Of a stretch of DNA of 64,000 nt, positions 31,674 through 40,087 are shown piece after piece. Source of the stretch: Ktedonobacterales bacterium (GTDB lineage Bacteria > Chloroflexota > Ktedonobacteria > Ktedonobacterales > Ktedonobacteraceae); NCBI GenBank assembly GCA_027451525.1, contig DAIDJF010000012.1, positions 30,222-94,221 of the forward strand, in the 5' to 3' direction. How positions within the stretch are numbered: position 1 is the stretch's first letter; each line of letters begins with the position of its first letter. The notes under the pieces are model-generated. The model was not told the origin of the DNA, made no database searches, and worked only from the letters and a program-made list of their open reading frames with translations. Both the position numbers and the translations under genes were made by a program.

Positions 31674-32711
31674 TCAAGCGATAGCATAGAGAATAATATC
31701 GTCTTGTGTGCGCTCTTGTTTAAGTAATCCATTGTAGCGCATATGTTCGAGATGCGCGATGACCTCGGCAACGCCCATACGTCGCGCCTCGTCACTTTTC
31801 AGGCGGCCCTGAAACAGTTGCTCCGCCAATTGATAGGCATGTTGGGGCTGTTGCTGGATCATCGTCAGCAGTTCTGCCTCACGCTCCTGGTGATGATAGG
31901 TGATCTCACTGGTGCGGCCCTTCAGGTCCGCGAGTGGCTCACCATGCCCCGGCAGTACGATGGTTGCGGGCAGGTCCGCGACTTTTATCAGTGAGGCAAG
32001 ATAATCTTCCAGTGGGTTGGGACGATCATGCGGCGAGTAGAGACCAATATTTGGCGTGATGCGCGGCAATACATGATCGGCCGCCAGGAAGACGCCATCA
32101 CGTGGCCGGAAAAGGCAGATTTGTCCATCGGAGTGACCCGGCGTCCAGATGACGCGGTAGCGTTCTCCCAGTAGTTCTAGCTCTTCTCCGTCTTCAACCA
32201 CTGTGATCGCTGCATGCGGCGGCACGCGAATGATATCATCAACAGCTCTTGGCTCGACATGCGAGAGCCAGAGTTGCGTTTGTGGTAGACCGTGTTGCAA
32301 AAAAAACTTGGAGACGCGCCCGAAACGCTGTGGCATCGCGTGCGCCCAGAGAATCTGAATTGCAGCCTCATCAATCGAGTGCATGTAGACCTTTGCCCCG
32401 CTCTTCTCCTGTAGCTCACCTGACATACCTACATGGTCGGGGTGATGGTGGGTCAGGACAATGGCCCGCAAGTTTTCGATGCGCAGGTTAGCCCGTTCCA
32501 GGCCTGCCTGCAACGCCGCACGCGCATCGGGTGTACCCATGCCTGCATCAATGAGTACCCAGCCATCCTCACCAACAAGTGCATACATGTTGACTGTTCG
32601 CAAAGGAAACGGAATAGGGACAGTAATCTTCCAGATGTGAAAGGCAACCTCGCGCGCTTCTGGCAATGGCTCATCCGCGCGACGGGGGCGTTCCGGGAGT
32701 GCATTTTGCAT
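31674..32711 (-). CDS. Metallo-beta-lactamase-fold hydrolase with C-terminal winged helix
   Basis: The 345-residue protein has the MBL motif in LTHHHPDHVGMSG, with further ligands in WTPGHSDGQICLF, LAADHVL and LPGHGEP. So the dinuclear metal site is complete. The last 80 residues (QQQPQHAYQLAEQLFQGRLK onward, with GVAEVIAHLEHMRYNGLLKQ) form a winged helix like the LACTB2/RNase-type 'MBL-associated' tail. This pairing is seen in LACTB2-like hydrolases acting on thioesters or RNA; the substrate is open. I prefer the start at 32711 (MQNALPERP) to 32747; neither has a strong ribosome site. It lies directly behind the HU promoter region on the same strand. Confidence 0.88.
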   Translation of the reverse strand: MQNALPERPRRADEPLPEAREVAFHIWKITVPIPFPLRTVNMYALVGEDGWVLIDAGMGTPDARAALQAGLERANLRIENLRAIVLTHHHPDHVGMSGELQEKSGAKVYMHSIDEAAIQILWAHAMPQRFGRVSKFFLQHGLPQTQLWLSHVEPRAVDDIIRVPPHAAITVVEDGEELELLGERYRVIWTPGHSDGQICLFRPRDGVFLAADHVLPRITPNIGLYSPHDRPNPLEDYLASLIKVADLPATIVLPGHGEPLADLKGRTSEITYHHQEREAELLTMIQQQPQHAYQLAEQLFQGRLKSDEARRMGVAEVIAHLEHMRYNGLLKQERTQDDIILYAIA

Positions 32712-32815
32712 GATTAAGAGGTGTCCTTCTGCTGTATGTCGTCTCATCCTAAGCGACGAACGTATCTTCTTCTCTGATTGTAAGGTCTTGCTGAGCGCAA
32801 TGTCAAATTATCTCA

Positions 32816-33667
32816 TTATGCGCTTGCTTCACCGCCCTCTTCCTCGCTATGCACAACATGCTCCATCAGCATAAGGTTGGGCAACGAGAGCGTCGCGGCC
32901 TTGCCATCAGCCGTGGCGGTCTCGATTACTGTATAAGCTCCTGCTGTCGTGCGAATGGTTCCACTATGCTGACCCAGTGTAATGCGCTGACCAGCGCGAA
33001 AGTTTTGGCGCACATAGAAGCCTGCGATCACGTTTTTGGCTGCTTCGCGTGACCCCAGCCCAAAGGTGAGCGCGATAGCCAGTCCCGCCGAGGCAATAAT
33101 GATCGTCAGACTGGTGGTCAACACGGTTGTATCCACGCCGAGCGTCGAGATCGCTAATACCACCACAAAAGCTACAATCGCGTATTCGATGATTTTGCCT
33201 AATGCATTGCTGTACGTGATATTGACAGTGTCCGCGACCGCCGCAATCGTATTACCGAGGAAGCGTGCAAGCATTGAGCCGAATAAGATCAGAATGGCCG
33301 CACTGATCGCTTTGGGGATAAAGTTGAGCACACTGGCGAGCAGGTCGCCGACTGCTTGCAGGCCCATCAAACGCACTGCGGCAGTGGCGAAGCTCAGGAT
33401 TAGGAAGAAGAAGACAACTTGCGCAATGAGCGTGGGCAGCGGGGCGCGAATACCGAGATTGCTCATGGCGGAGACGATGCCCGCGCGCTCCGCTAAATCC
33501 TGTAAATGAATATGATGGAGAATAAAACGGGTAATCCAGCGCACCAGAGCACTGATCAGGTAACCGACGATCAAGATAATAAGACCGTTGACGAAGTGAG
33601 GGAGAAAATCTAATATTTGTAGGAGAATTTGGGTTAATGATTGTAGAACAGGCTGAAAACTACTCAT
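32816..33667 (-). CDS. MscS-like small-conductance channel family protein
   Basis: The 283-residue membrane protein begins with a helix of the conserved TM_helix type (FLPHFVNGLIILIVGYLISA), repeated at about 105-130 (VLNFIPKAISAAILILFGSM), and has four to five membrane helices. The last helix and beta domain, LAIALTFGLGSREAAKNVIA followed by FYVRQNFRAGQRITLGQHSG, correspond to the pore helix and first beta strands of MscS, but the large C-terminal vestibule is missing. Such short CmpX-like proteins may gate ions under osmotic stress. It is the third gene after an ECF sigma and anti-sigma pair (18 bp after the latter), so it is a likely target or partner of that system. Confidence 0.85.
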   Translation of the reverse strand: MSSFQPVLQSLTQILLQILDFLPHFVNGLIILIVGYLISALVRWITRFILHHIHLQDLAERAGIVSAMSNLGIRAPLPTLIAQVVFFFLILSFATAAVRLMGLQAVGDLLASVLNFIPKAISAAILILFGSMLARFLGNTIAAVADTVNITYSNALGKIIEYAIVAFVVVLAISTLGVDTTVLTTSLTIIIASAGLAIALTFGLGSREAAKNVIAGFYVRQNFRAGQRITLGQHSGTIRTTAGAYTVIETATADGKAATLSLPNLMLMEHVVHSEEEGGEASA

Positions 33668-33685
33668 AACGCAATACCACCTTCA

Positions 33686-34045
33686 TTACGCTGTTTGTGG
33701 ACGATTGACGGGAACATAGTGTGGGTCAAGAAGACCCCCAATGAGATTTATTAATTCGACGAGCCAGAGTGCAAAGGCTTGTGAGGAGAGGGTAAACAGA
33801 TCCATATTGCCCGCTTGCTGGCGAACGCGCGCCAGCAGGCGTGCCTGAAAGCCCGGAGGAACGCGGAATTGCTCATTTTCGGTCTGAAGTTGGAGCAGAA
33901 AGGTGTGTACCTGCCGCGCAAATTCAAGCTGTTGTTGGCACTCTGGGCAAGTGGAGAGCACTGCCTCGGCTTCCAGGCGCAATGCTTCTGGCAATGAGCC
34001 ATCGACAAGATCAGGGAGCAAGCGTTCTAGTGTACGGCAATCCAT
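33686..34045 (-). CDS. Anti-sigma factor (zf-HC2-like domain)
   Basis: The 119-residue protein starts MDCRTLERLLPDLVDGSLPE and continues with STCPECQQQLEFARQ, the layout of zf-HC2 anti-sigma domains. C3 and the CxxC pair are present, but the usual His three residues before the CxxC is missing (AVLSTC instead of HLxxC), so zinc binding may be lost. There is a hydrophobic stretch near the C-terminus (FALWLVELINLIGGLL) that may touch the membrane, but no clear helix long enough to be sure. The start at 34045 has AGAGG 7 bp upstream. The gene follows the ECF sigma gene, its probable partner. Confidence 0.78.
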   Translation of the reverse strand: MDCRTLERLLPDLVDGSLPEALRLEAEAVLSTCPECQQQLEFARQVHTFLLQLQTENEQFRVPPGFQARLLARVRQQAGNMDLFTLSSQAFALWLVELINLIGGLLDPHYVPVNRPQTA

Positions 34046-34107
34046 AAAAAACCTCTTTCTTCCACCAAGGGAATAATAATGCTTTCTAATAAGAGTAGCG
34101 GTGATTA

Positions 34108-34761
34108 TCAATGCTTTGTTTTTGCAGGCGAAGCAAGATGTTCATATCCGCACGTCTTACTAAAAAGTTCCTGAAAGGCGAGTCGCGCCCGATGAATGCG
34201 CATTTTTACCGCACTCAGGCCAAGCTTGAGGACGGCAGCGATCTCATCATAACTTAAATCTTCAAAGTCGCGCATGAGTAACAGACGCGAATGCTGATGA
34301 TCAAGTTGACGTAAGACGCGACTGATGCATTCACGTAACTCGCGTTGTAGTGCGCGCTCCTCTGGTCCCGTCTCCTGTGAAGGGTGGAGCGTCAAAGGAT
34401 CGATCTCTTCTTCTTTGTTCTCTCTGCCGCGTGATGTGGAGAGCGGAACGAGCGTGTTTTTTTGCTGACGTTTGATTTTTTCCAGGCTATCGAGTGCGCT
34501 GTTCGTAGCGATGCGATAGAGCCAGCTTGAAAAAGAAGCCTGTTGCTCAAATTTTTTGATGTTGTGAAAGACTTTGACAAAGACCTCCTGTGTGATGTCT
34601 TCTGCCTCTTCCTTACTACAGACAACACGAAAGACGATACTGTACACGCGATTCATATGGCGTTGTACAAGAAGTTCATAACTATGTGTGTTATGGGGAA
34701 GTTCTTTTTTGCAGCGTATGACCAATTCTTCATCGGTAATGACTGCGGTGTGTGTGATCAT
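34108..34761 (-). CDS. ECF-type RNA polymerase sigma factor
   Basis: The 217-residue ECF sigma factor has region 2 (SYELLVQRHMNRVYSIVFRV, then AEDITQEVFVKVFHNIKKFE, and SFSSWLYRIATNSALDSL) and region 4 (LRQLDHQHSRLLLMRDFEDL, SYDEIAAVLKLGLSAVKMRI with the recognition helix, HRARLAFQELF). A long polar linker separates them. The frame is open to 34860, but that stretch contains the promoter, so the ATG at 34761 is the likely start. It is the first gene of sigma, anti-sigma and MscS-like channel, a compact envelope-stress type unit. The promoter TGGACA-17-TATAAT is sigma-A-like, so no autoregulation is visible. Confidence 0.9.
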   Translation of the reverse strand: MITHTAVITDEELVIRCKKELPHNTHSYELLVQRHMNRVYSIVFRVVCSKEEAEDITQEVFVKVFHNIKKFEQQASFSSWLYRIATNSALDSLEKIKRQQKNTLVPLSTSRGRENKEEEIDPLTLHPSQETGPEERALQRELRECISRVLRQLDHQHSRLLLMRDFEDLSYDEIAAVLKLGLSAVKMRIHRARLAFQELFSKTCGYEHLASPAKTKH

Positions 34762-34815
34762 TGCTACGTTTTTCCCATCTATGATGTTATGCTCTACGAT
34801 AATAAGACCTTTTGC

Positions 34816-34844
34816 ATTATAGTCAACAGATGAGAAATTGTCCA
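34816..34844 (-). promoter_or_regulatory. Promoter of the ECF sigma/anti-sigma/channel operon
   Basis: On the minus strand TGGACA (34844-34839), 17 bp, TATAAT (34821-34816). Start of transcription near 34809, 48 bp before the ATG at 34761. Confidence 0.75.
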
Positions 34845-34861
34845 GATTTGTGAGATACACA

Positions 34862-34898
34862 AAGCAGCAAGGCTTAAAACACGTAGACCTTGCTGCTT
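34862..34898 (-). terminator. Hairpin downstream of the DUF4332 gene
   Basis: AAGCAGCAAGG (34862-34872) pairs perfectly with CCTTGCTGCTT (34888-34898) around a 15-base loop. The T run after it is short (minus strand TTTGTG), so termination strength is uncertain. It separates the DUF4332 unit from the sigma operon. Confidence 0.55.
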
Positions 34899-34993
34899 GT
34901 CTCTATGATGGAAAGCAGGATGGTGGGCGAACAAACATCCTTACCTCCCAGGAGGGCGACATTTGGGAAATGAAGCCGTTCCTATGTGTAGTG

Positions 34994-35431
34994 CTACATT
35001 GGTGAAGAGGCGGCCAGTTGGTTTGCCTCTTCGATCCAGGCGCGTACTTGTGCCAGCGACGGAGCATGATAGGCAATGCTGCGGCTGATATGTAGCTCTG
35101 CGAGCCGCTTAAATAAAGTCACAGGTGCGGCATTTTGCAGTTCGCGGCAATTTTTGATTCCGGCCATCACGAGTAGATGTGCCATGTCACCTCCGACGCC
35201 GTGCAGGCGCATAAGATCTGCGCGATAGGTCAGTTCAGTCAAGGCTGGCAGAGGGATCCCTAGTTGTGCTGCTAGCTCCTGGCGTTGCTGCTGTGTCTGA
35301 TTGAACTGAAAAATCTGGTGAGTGTATTTGATACCTCGTCTATGTAAGTGAGGTACTAGCTCTTCTGGTATGCCTCGTACCGAGCTAATTGGAGCATACA
35401 TTGCACGTTTTTGCGATGTAGCTGTTTCCAT
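34994..35431 (-). CDS. DUF4332 (helix-hairpin-helix) protein
   Basis: The 145-residue protein resembles DUF4332: IPEELVPHLHRRGIKYTHQI, LAAQLGIPLPALTELTYRAD, LMRLHGVGGDMAHLLVMAGI and a closing helical pair with LFKRLAELH. The text LHGVGGDMAHLLVMAGI is a helix-hairpin-helix like those in Rad51/ComEA-type DNA-binding proteins. The family usually binds DNA nonspecifically or acts as an adaptor; its role is unknown. The start at 35431 is supported by GGGGAGG 11 bp upstream; the frame start at 35569 is not. It is transcribed away from mraZ and shares the DnaA-box region as its upstream side. Confidence 0.82.
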   Translation of the reverse strand: METATSQKRAMYAPISSVRGIPEELVPHLHRRGIKYTHQIFQFNQTQQQRQELAAQLGIPLPALTELTYRADLMRLHGVGGDMAHLLVMAGIKNCRELQNAAPVTLFKRLAELHISRSIAYHAPSLAQVRAWIEEANQLAASSPM

Positions 35432-35584
35432 ATGATGCGTGCCTCCCCTTGAAAAAAGTAGCATCTCATAATCACAAATCTTATTATGAAGGATGTTATA
35501 AATTAGACTGCATTTTGCAAGAAAGGTCACATTGGAAAAAATGTAAGTGCTGTATCTACATGCATACACATAAAGACTTTGAAG

Positions 35585-35628
35585 TTATCCACAAGTTATC
35601 CACGATACACAGGAAAATTGGTGGATAA
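35585..35628. promoter_or_regulatory. Cluster of three DnaA boxes upstream of the dcw cluster
   Basis: TTATCCACA (35585-35593, perfect consensus), TTATCCACG (35596-35604) and, inverted, TTATCCACC (35628-35620) lie within 44 bp. They end just before the mraZ promoter. dnaA and dnaN are not nearby, so this is more likely a DnaA regulatory site than the chromosome origin. Confidence 0.6.
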
Positions 35629-35634
35629 ATCCCT

Positions 35635-35720
35635 TTGCCCAGCTAGCTTGAACGTGTTACAATGTGGTGGGGAGAAGTGGGGGAATGTGGTGAATGGATC
35701 GTGAGAATGGGGGCACAGGG
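35635..35720 (+). promoter_or_regulatory. mraZ promoter with 10-bp phased MraZ-type boxes
   Basis: TTGCCC (35635-35640), 17 bp, TACAAT (35658-35663) form the promoter. Directly after it the G-rich units GTGGGGAGAA, GTGGGGGAAT and GTGGTGAATG (35667-35696) repeat every 10 bp, with further G runs to about 35720. MraZ of E. coli and Mycoplasma binds such TGGG/GTGGG repeats spaced by one helical turn in its own promoter. Confidence 0.65.
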
Positions 35721-35813
35721 GGGTAGGTGTTGAAAAAGGACTGCGGCGAACAGAAGCACGTCTTGGTAGCACGTAACCGGCAAGGTCTTAAATAGAGGAG
35801 ATTTCTCAAGCAA

Positions 35814-36221
35814 ATGTTTCTTGGTGAACACGAGCATACAATTGACGTAAAGGGGCGCATGGCTGTGCCTGCCCGCTTTCGTTCACAATTAGAGCGTGGA
35901 GCCGTAATTAGTAAAGGTATGGGAACGTGCCTTTCTATCTACACGCTTGCTCGTTGGGAAGAGAAATCGAATGAGTTGGTTGCGGGCATGGCGGGTGACG
36001 AGTTGCGCGATTTCGAGCGGCGGATCTATCCCAGTGCCAGTGAGGTAGAGCTGGATGGGCAAGGACGTATTGTTATTCCTGCGAAATTGCGCACATATGC
36101 TCATCTGGAGACTGAAGTGACTGTCGCGGGTGTGCGTGACCATTTTGAAATTTGGGATCGTGCCACATGGCAGGCGTATCAGGAGCGGCTGGAAGCCGAG
36201 GGTACAGGTGTTCCTTTCTAA
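35814..36221 (+). CDS. mraZ: Transcriptional regulator MraZ
   Basis: The 135-residue protein contains two SpoVT-AbrB half-domains, each with a DxxGR-type motif: IDVKGRMAVPARFR (about 9-22) and LDGQGRIVIPAKLRTYA (about 78-94). Family members form rings and repress or activate the dcw cluster from phased TGGG boxes, which are present here just upstream. The ATG is a little distant (13 bp) from GAGGAG. Leader between promoter and start is about 140 nucleotides. It opens the division and cell wall cluster. Confidence 0.95.
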   Translation: MFLGEHEHTIDVKGRMAVPARFRSQLERGAVISKGMGTCLSIYTLARWEEKSNELVAGMAGDELRDFERRIYPSASEVELDGQGRIVIPAKLRTYAHLETEVTVAGVRDHFEIWDRATWQAYQERLEAEGTGVPF

Positions 36222-36336
36222 TGAATGGGTACGTTTTTAGGTCAACACGTGTGGGTATAAAGTGATAGGGGAAGACGTGCCTGACTATTGTGTTATATAA
36301 AAAACGTATTTTTATACGAGAATATAGATACATACG

Positions 36337-37332
36337 ATGATAGATACCATGCAGACGCAGCATATATCGGTGATGCCGGAAGAGGTTATACAGTTCCTTC
36401 AGCCCGCCGCGGGACGATGCTATATTGATGGCACGCTTGGCGGTGGCGGTCATACGGCCTTGTTGCTTGAGCGTTGTGCTCCTGATGGACGTGTTTTGGG
36501 TATTGACGCTGATGCGCTTGCACTGGATCGTGTAAGAGTGCGACTGGCAACGGCTGTCGAGCAAGGACGCTTATTGCTGGCACACGGAAATTTTGCTGAG
36601 ATGGAGCAAATCGCGGAGACGAACAAGTTTCAGCATGTAGATGGTATCGTGCTTGATCTTGGCTTTTCATCAGATCAGATGAATGCTCCAGAGCGCGGCT
36701 TCTCATTCAGTGCCGATGGTCCGCTTGATATGCGGATGGACCAGACGCATGAGCGTTCGGCGGCGGAGATTGTCAATACAGCAAGTGAGCAAGAACTGGC
36801 GGATATCTTTTGGCGGTATGGCGAAGAGACACGCTCACGTCAGTTAGCCCGACGCATCGTGCGAACACGAGAGAAAGGGCCGATCACGCGCACGGGGCAA
36901 CTCGCGGCTCTAGCAGTAGCGGGTGTGCGTTATAAACCAGGCGCGATTCATCCGGCAACGCGCATGTTTCAAGCATTGCGGATTGCCGTCAATGAGGAGT
37001 TAGCCCATCTGGAGGCGGTTTTGCCACAGATGGTCCGGCTTTTACAGCGGGGCAGGCAGGTAGCTGGGTATGAACAGAGTGGAAGTGCGGGTCGAATGGT
37101 AGTGATTTCTTTTCACTCATTAGAGGACCGTATAGTCAAGGATTTTATGCGCAGGGAAGCAACGGATTGTTTATGTCCGCCGCGCGTTCCTGTCTGTGTC
37201 TGTGGTCATAAAGCGCAATTGCGCGTATTGACATCGCGCCCCATGATGCCAGACCAGCAAGAAATAGAACGCAACCCGCGTGCGCGCAGTGCGCATTTGC
37301 GGGCCGCTGAAATATTACCTGTCGTATCGTAG
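36337..37332 (+). CDS. rsmH: 16S rRNA (cytosine-1402 N4)-methyltransferase RsmH
   Basis: RsmH (MraW) methylates C1402 in the ribosomal decoding centre with S-adenosylmethionine. The 331-residue protein has the N-terminal HISVMPEEVIQFL, the SAM-binding IDGTLGGGGHTALLL and GIDADALALDR, LDLGFSSDQMNAPERGFSFS, LDMRMDQ and the C-terminal GRMVVISFHSLEDRIVKDFM with the cysteine-rich CLCPPRVPVCVCG. The start is ATG at 36337; another Met (MQTQHISVMP, 36349) is also possible. Its place directly after mraZ is conserved in most bacteria. Confidence 0.96.
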   Translation: MIDTMQTQHISVMPEEVIQFLQPAAGRCYIDGTLGGGGHTALLLERCAPDGRVLGIDADALALDRVRVRLATAVEQGRLLLAHGNFAEMEQIAETNKFQHVDGIVLDLGFSSDQMNAPERGFSFSADGPLDMRMDQTHERSAAEIVNTASEQELADIFWRYGEETRSRQLARRIVRTREKGPITRTGQLAALAVAGVRYKPGAIHPATRMFQALRIAVNEELAHLEAVLPQMVRLLQRGRQVAGYEQSGSAGRMVVISFHSLEDRIVKDFMRREATDCLCPPRVPVCVCGHKAQLRVLTSRPMMPDQQEIERNPRARSAHLRAAEILPVVS

Positions 37333-37414
37333 TGTGCGCTATACGCGCCTTTGCCTATGTATTGCGTGTGTACTCAATAAACATCTGATAGCGTGAAAGA
37401 TCAATGGTGCGACC

Positions 37415-37801
37415 ATGAAAGCAGCAATTGAAATACCCGGCCTTTTGCCGATTATTAGACGCCGTCGTCAGCAATACCCATTTTTCTTACACATGGGGCC
37501 GGTTGCTTTATCTGTAATGAGCGTACTACTTATTGGTCTGATGGCACTCCTCTACCTCAGCCAGGTGGGACAGGCTGTCTCTGCCAACCACCAGATACAG
37601 GTCATTCATAGTCAGCAGGCAAGTTTACTGCGTGACAATCAGGACCTGGCCTCGGCGATTTCAACAGAGCAGTCGCCGGAATATATCGCGCAACACGCTC
37701 GTCAGTTGGGACTCACACCCGCAGATCAGAAAATCATCCAGGTGCTGGTAGTGGATCATATGCAACCCATCCCTAACCAGACGCAGCCGATACAACCGTA
37801 A
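37415..37801 (+). CDS. ftsL: FtsL-like septum protein
   Basis: The 128-residue bitopic protein has a basic cytosolic start (RRRRQQ), one membrane helix (about 28-50, VALSVMSVLLIGLMALLYLS) and an outer coiled-coil-like part (HQIQVIHSQQASLLRDNQDL, then PEYIAQHARQLGLTPAD). FtsL sequences diverge strongly, so the call rests on topology and on the fixed place between rsmH and ftsI. The EYIAQHARQLGLT text is typical for FtsL/DivIC proteins. It would form the FtsQLB complex with FtsQ (45447) to activate septal synthesis. ftsI follows after 15 bp. Confidence 0.82.
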   Translation: MKAAIEIPGLLPIIRRRRQQYPFFLHMGPVALSVMSVLLIGLMALLYLSQVGQAVSANHQIQVIHSQQASLLRDNQDLASAISTEQSPEYIAQHARQLGLTPADQKIIQVLVVDHMQPIPNQTQPIQP

Positions 37802-37816
37802 CCGTAGAGGTAGGAT

Positions 37817-39583
37817 ATGAACCAAGATTTGAAGCGCGCTCGTCAGCGGCAGGTCTTTATCTTCCTGTTCGTGACAGTGAGCATGTTTGGTCTGTGGGGG
37901 CGACTCTATTACTGGCAGATCATTGATGGCCCTCAACTGGCGCAAGCGGCTAACGCTGAGCATACGCAAAGTTTGGTCGTAAATGCGCCGCGTGGCTTGA
38001 TCTACGACGCGCAAGGCCACTTATTGGCGACCAACGTTATGCGCGACGATGTCTATATCGAACCAATCCAGTTCTTTACCGATGCTACGGACGAAGCTTT
38101 GACGCCCGCGCAGCAGCAGGTAAAACTCGCTGCTATCGTGCAGGAATTGCATCAGATTTTAGGTATCTCGACAGACACGCTCATTAAAGAGTTTAATGCA
38201 AACCTGCCAACGTATCGTATTGCAGTCAATATCAGTCCGCAGCAGAGCCAAGAATTGCGCGCATCACGCCTTTCCTATATCTTTCTTGACTCGCATGCGG
38301 TGCGTGTGTATCCCGGTGGAGATCTGGCGGCTCAAGTTCTGGGGTATGTGGCACCTGACCCGAATAATCCGGCTCGCTATGATGGTTTCTATGGTATCGA
38401 GGGCCAGTATAACACGCTCTTATCCGGCAAACCGGGCAGTATCACGGCGGAGACCGACCTGAATGGCAACCCGCTGACGGTTGGGCCAAGTTCGCAACAG
38501 GCAGCCGTACCAGGAGCGGATCTGACATTGACGATTGATAGCACAATTCAGTACGAGGTGCAGACGAGTCTGGCTTCGATTGTGCAGAAGGTCAAAGCGA
38601 TGAGCGGCTCCGCGATTGTACTGGATGCACGCAGCGGGGCGATTGTTGCTATGGCTGGTTATCCGAGCTTTGACCCGAATAACTATGGTGCGTATGCCAG
38701 CAATTTAGGTTGTGAAAACCAGCAAGAGGTGTACTTCAACCCGATACTCTACTGTGGCTATGAGCCAGGTTCAACGATGAAAGCGGTGACGATGGCGGCT
38801 GCTCTCGACCAGGGACTGATTACGCCCAATACCGCGATTGAGGACCCAGGCTACATTAATTTCGGGAATGGCATTCCAACGGTTGCCAACTGGCAGTATG
38901 AGGCATGGGGTCACGAGACAATGACGCAGGTCCTCGAGCACTCTGCTAATGTCGGTGCGGCCTACGTTGCCTACAAAATTCTAGGGCCAGACCGTTTCTA
39001 TCCATATGTGAAGCGTTTCGGTTTTGGGCAGACCTATAACATCGATGGACCAGAACAAGCCGGTACATACACTACCAATTCGCTTAGCGATATGACGCGC
39101 CAGGCATTTGGGCAGAGTATTCGTGCCACACCATTGCAAATGGCGATGGTCTATCAGACTATTGCTAACGGTGGCGTGATGATGCGACCTTATCTGGTCT
39201 CTTCAGTCAATAATAACGGGCAGGTGACCACCACACAGCCCCAGGCCGTGCGACAGGTGATAAGCTCACACGCCGCCAGTACTCTGGCCTGGATGCTCAA
39301 ACAGGATGTCCTGTATGGTCTGGCAATTCCGGTTGCAATTCCAGGCTATAGTATCTCGGCAAAGACGGGCACTGCAACTACGCAGGGGTTGGCGATGGAC
39401 CAGACGGTCGCATCGGTAGCGGGTTTCTTCCCGACCACCAATCCGCGTTTTGTTATCCTGGTGCGTGTTGATCGCCCGCAAGCGACAATTTATGGGATTA
39501 CCGCAGCCGGTCCGTTGTGGAAATCAATTGCGCAAGACTTGATCTGGCACTATGCGATTCCACCTGATCAGCCTATTAACTGA
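37817..39583 (+). CDS. ftsI: Septal peptidoglycan transpeptidase FtsI (class B penicillin-binding protein)
   Basis: The 588-residue class B PBP starts with a short cytosolic tail and one membrane helix (about 9-31), then a dimerisation domain (APRGLIYDAQGHLLATN) and the transpeptidase domain. Active-site motifs are seen: SxxK in YEPGSTMKAVTMA, SxN in EHSANVGAAY and KTGT in ISAKTGTATT. No PASTA domains follow, unlike some Gram-positive homologues. It crosslinks septal peptidoglycan with FtsW, which follows two genes later. The ATG is preceded by GTAGAGGTAGG, 15 bp after ftsL. Confidence 0.95.
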   Translation: MNQDLKRARQRQVFIFLFVTVSMFGLWGRLYYWQIIDGPQLAQAANAEHTQSLVVNAPRGLIYDAQGHLLATNVMRDDVYIEPIQFFTDATDEALTPAQQQVKLAAIVQELHQILGISTDTLIKEFNANLPTYRIAVNISPQQSQELRASRLSYIFLDSHAVRVYPGGDLAAQVLGYVAPDPNNPARYDGFYGIEGQYNTLLSGKPGSITAETDLNGNPLTVGPSSQQAAVPGADLTLTIDSTIQYEVQTSLASIVQKVKAMSGSAIVLDARSGAIVAMAGYPSFDPNNYGAYASNLGCENQQEVYFNPILYCGYEPGSTMKAVTMAAALDQGLITPNTAIEDPGYINFGNGIPTVANWQYEAWGHETMTQVLEHSANVGAAYVAYKILGPDRFYPYVKRFGFGQTYNIDGPEQAGTYTTNSLSDMTRQAFGQSIRATPLQMAMVYQTIANGGVMMRPYLVSSVNNNGQVTTTQPQAVRQVISSHAASTLAWMLKQDVLYGLAIPVAIPGYSISAKTGTATTQGLAMDQTVASVAGFFPTTNPRFVILVRVDRPQATIYGITAAGPLWKSIAQDLIWHYAIPPDQPIN

Positions 39584-39657
39584 ACCAGTCGCATAGAGAG
39601 ACGTAGTGTGATGTAGTGTAGAGATGTCGATGTAGCACTATATAACGTAGGAAAAGC

Positions 39658-39975
39658 ATGCAGCAAGAAAATGAACAGAAGGCAGAGACCACAGCCGTCC
39701 CGCAAGGGCTAAGCGACGCCTGGCAACAGTTGTTAGGTAACGCATCGTTTGACGCAGAGACTTTGGCTGCGTTGCGCGACTCAATTCCCACCCTTGCCAG
39801 TGATCCCTGGAGTGCTCTATTGCACGCCAAAGGCGTAGAAATCGTTGATCTGGAACAGGTCCATTTGCATGTTTCTGATCAAGATATGGAGCAGATACTC
39901 CAGATCATGCAGGATATGCAAGAGCAACCTGGAATAAGTCAGGCGGGACAAACTGGCTTATCTACCAATGGGTAG
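39658..39975 (+). CDS. Unknown 105-residue acidic protein inside the dcw cluster
   Basis: The small soluble protein has no signal peptide, membrane helix or domain that I recognise. It is acidic and Gln-rich, with likely helices in SDAWQQLLGN and DQDMEQILQIMQDMQEQ. AGGAAAAGC lies before the ATG, so translation is likely. It occupies the place where murE, murF, mraY and murD usually sit between ftsI and ftsW, which makes a division-linked role attractive but unproven. Codon use resembles its neighbours. Confidence 0.65.
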   Translation: MQQENEQKAETTAVPQGLSDAWQQLLGNASFDAETLAALRDSIPTLASDPWSALLHAKGVEIVDLEQVHLHVSDQDMEQILQIMQDMQEQPGISQAGQTGLSTNG

Positions 39976-40087
39976 GCGTGTGTGGGTGTCCCTGCCTTTA
40001 TAAAGAAGTGTACTAGAAAAAATGTTCTATGTCAAGGGATAAAGACTAACAAAAGCGTTCTGTTGTGCGAGGAGAGCGAAGGAAAAC

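Noticed and set aside
35570..35813. Chromosome replication origin at the DnaA boxes
   Set aside because: Only three boxes and no dnaA, dnaN, gyrB or rpmH nearby, and no clear AT-rich unwinding element; a regulatory role is simpler.
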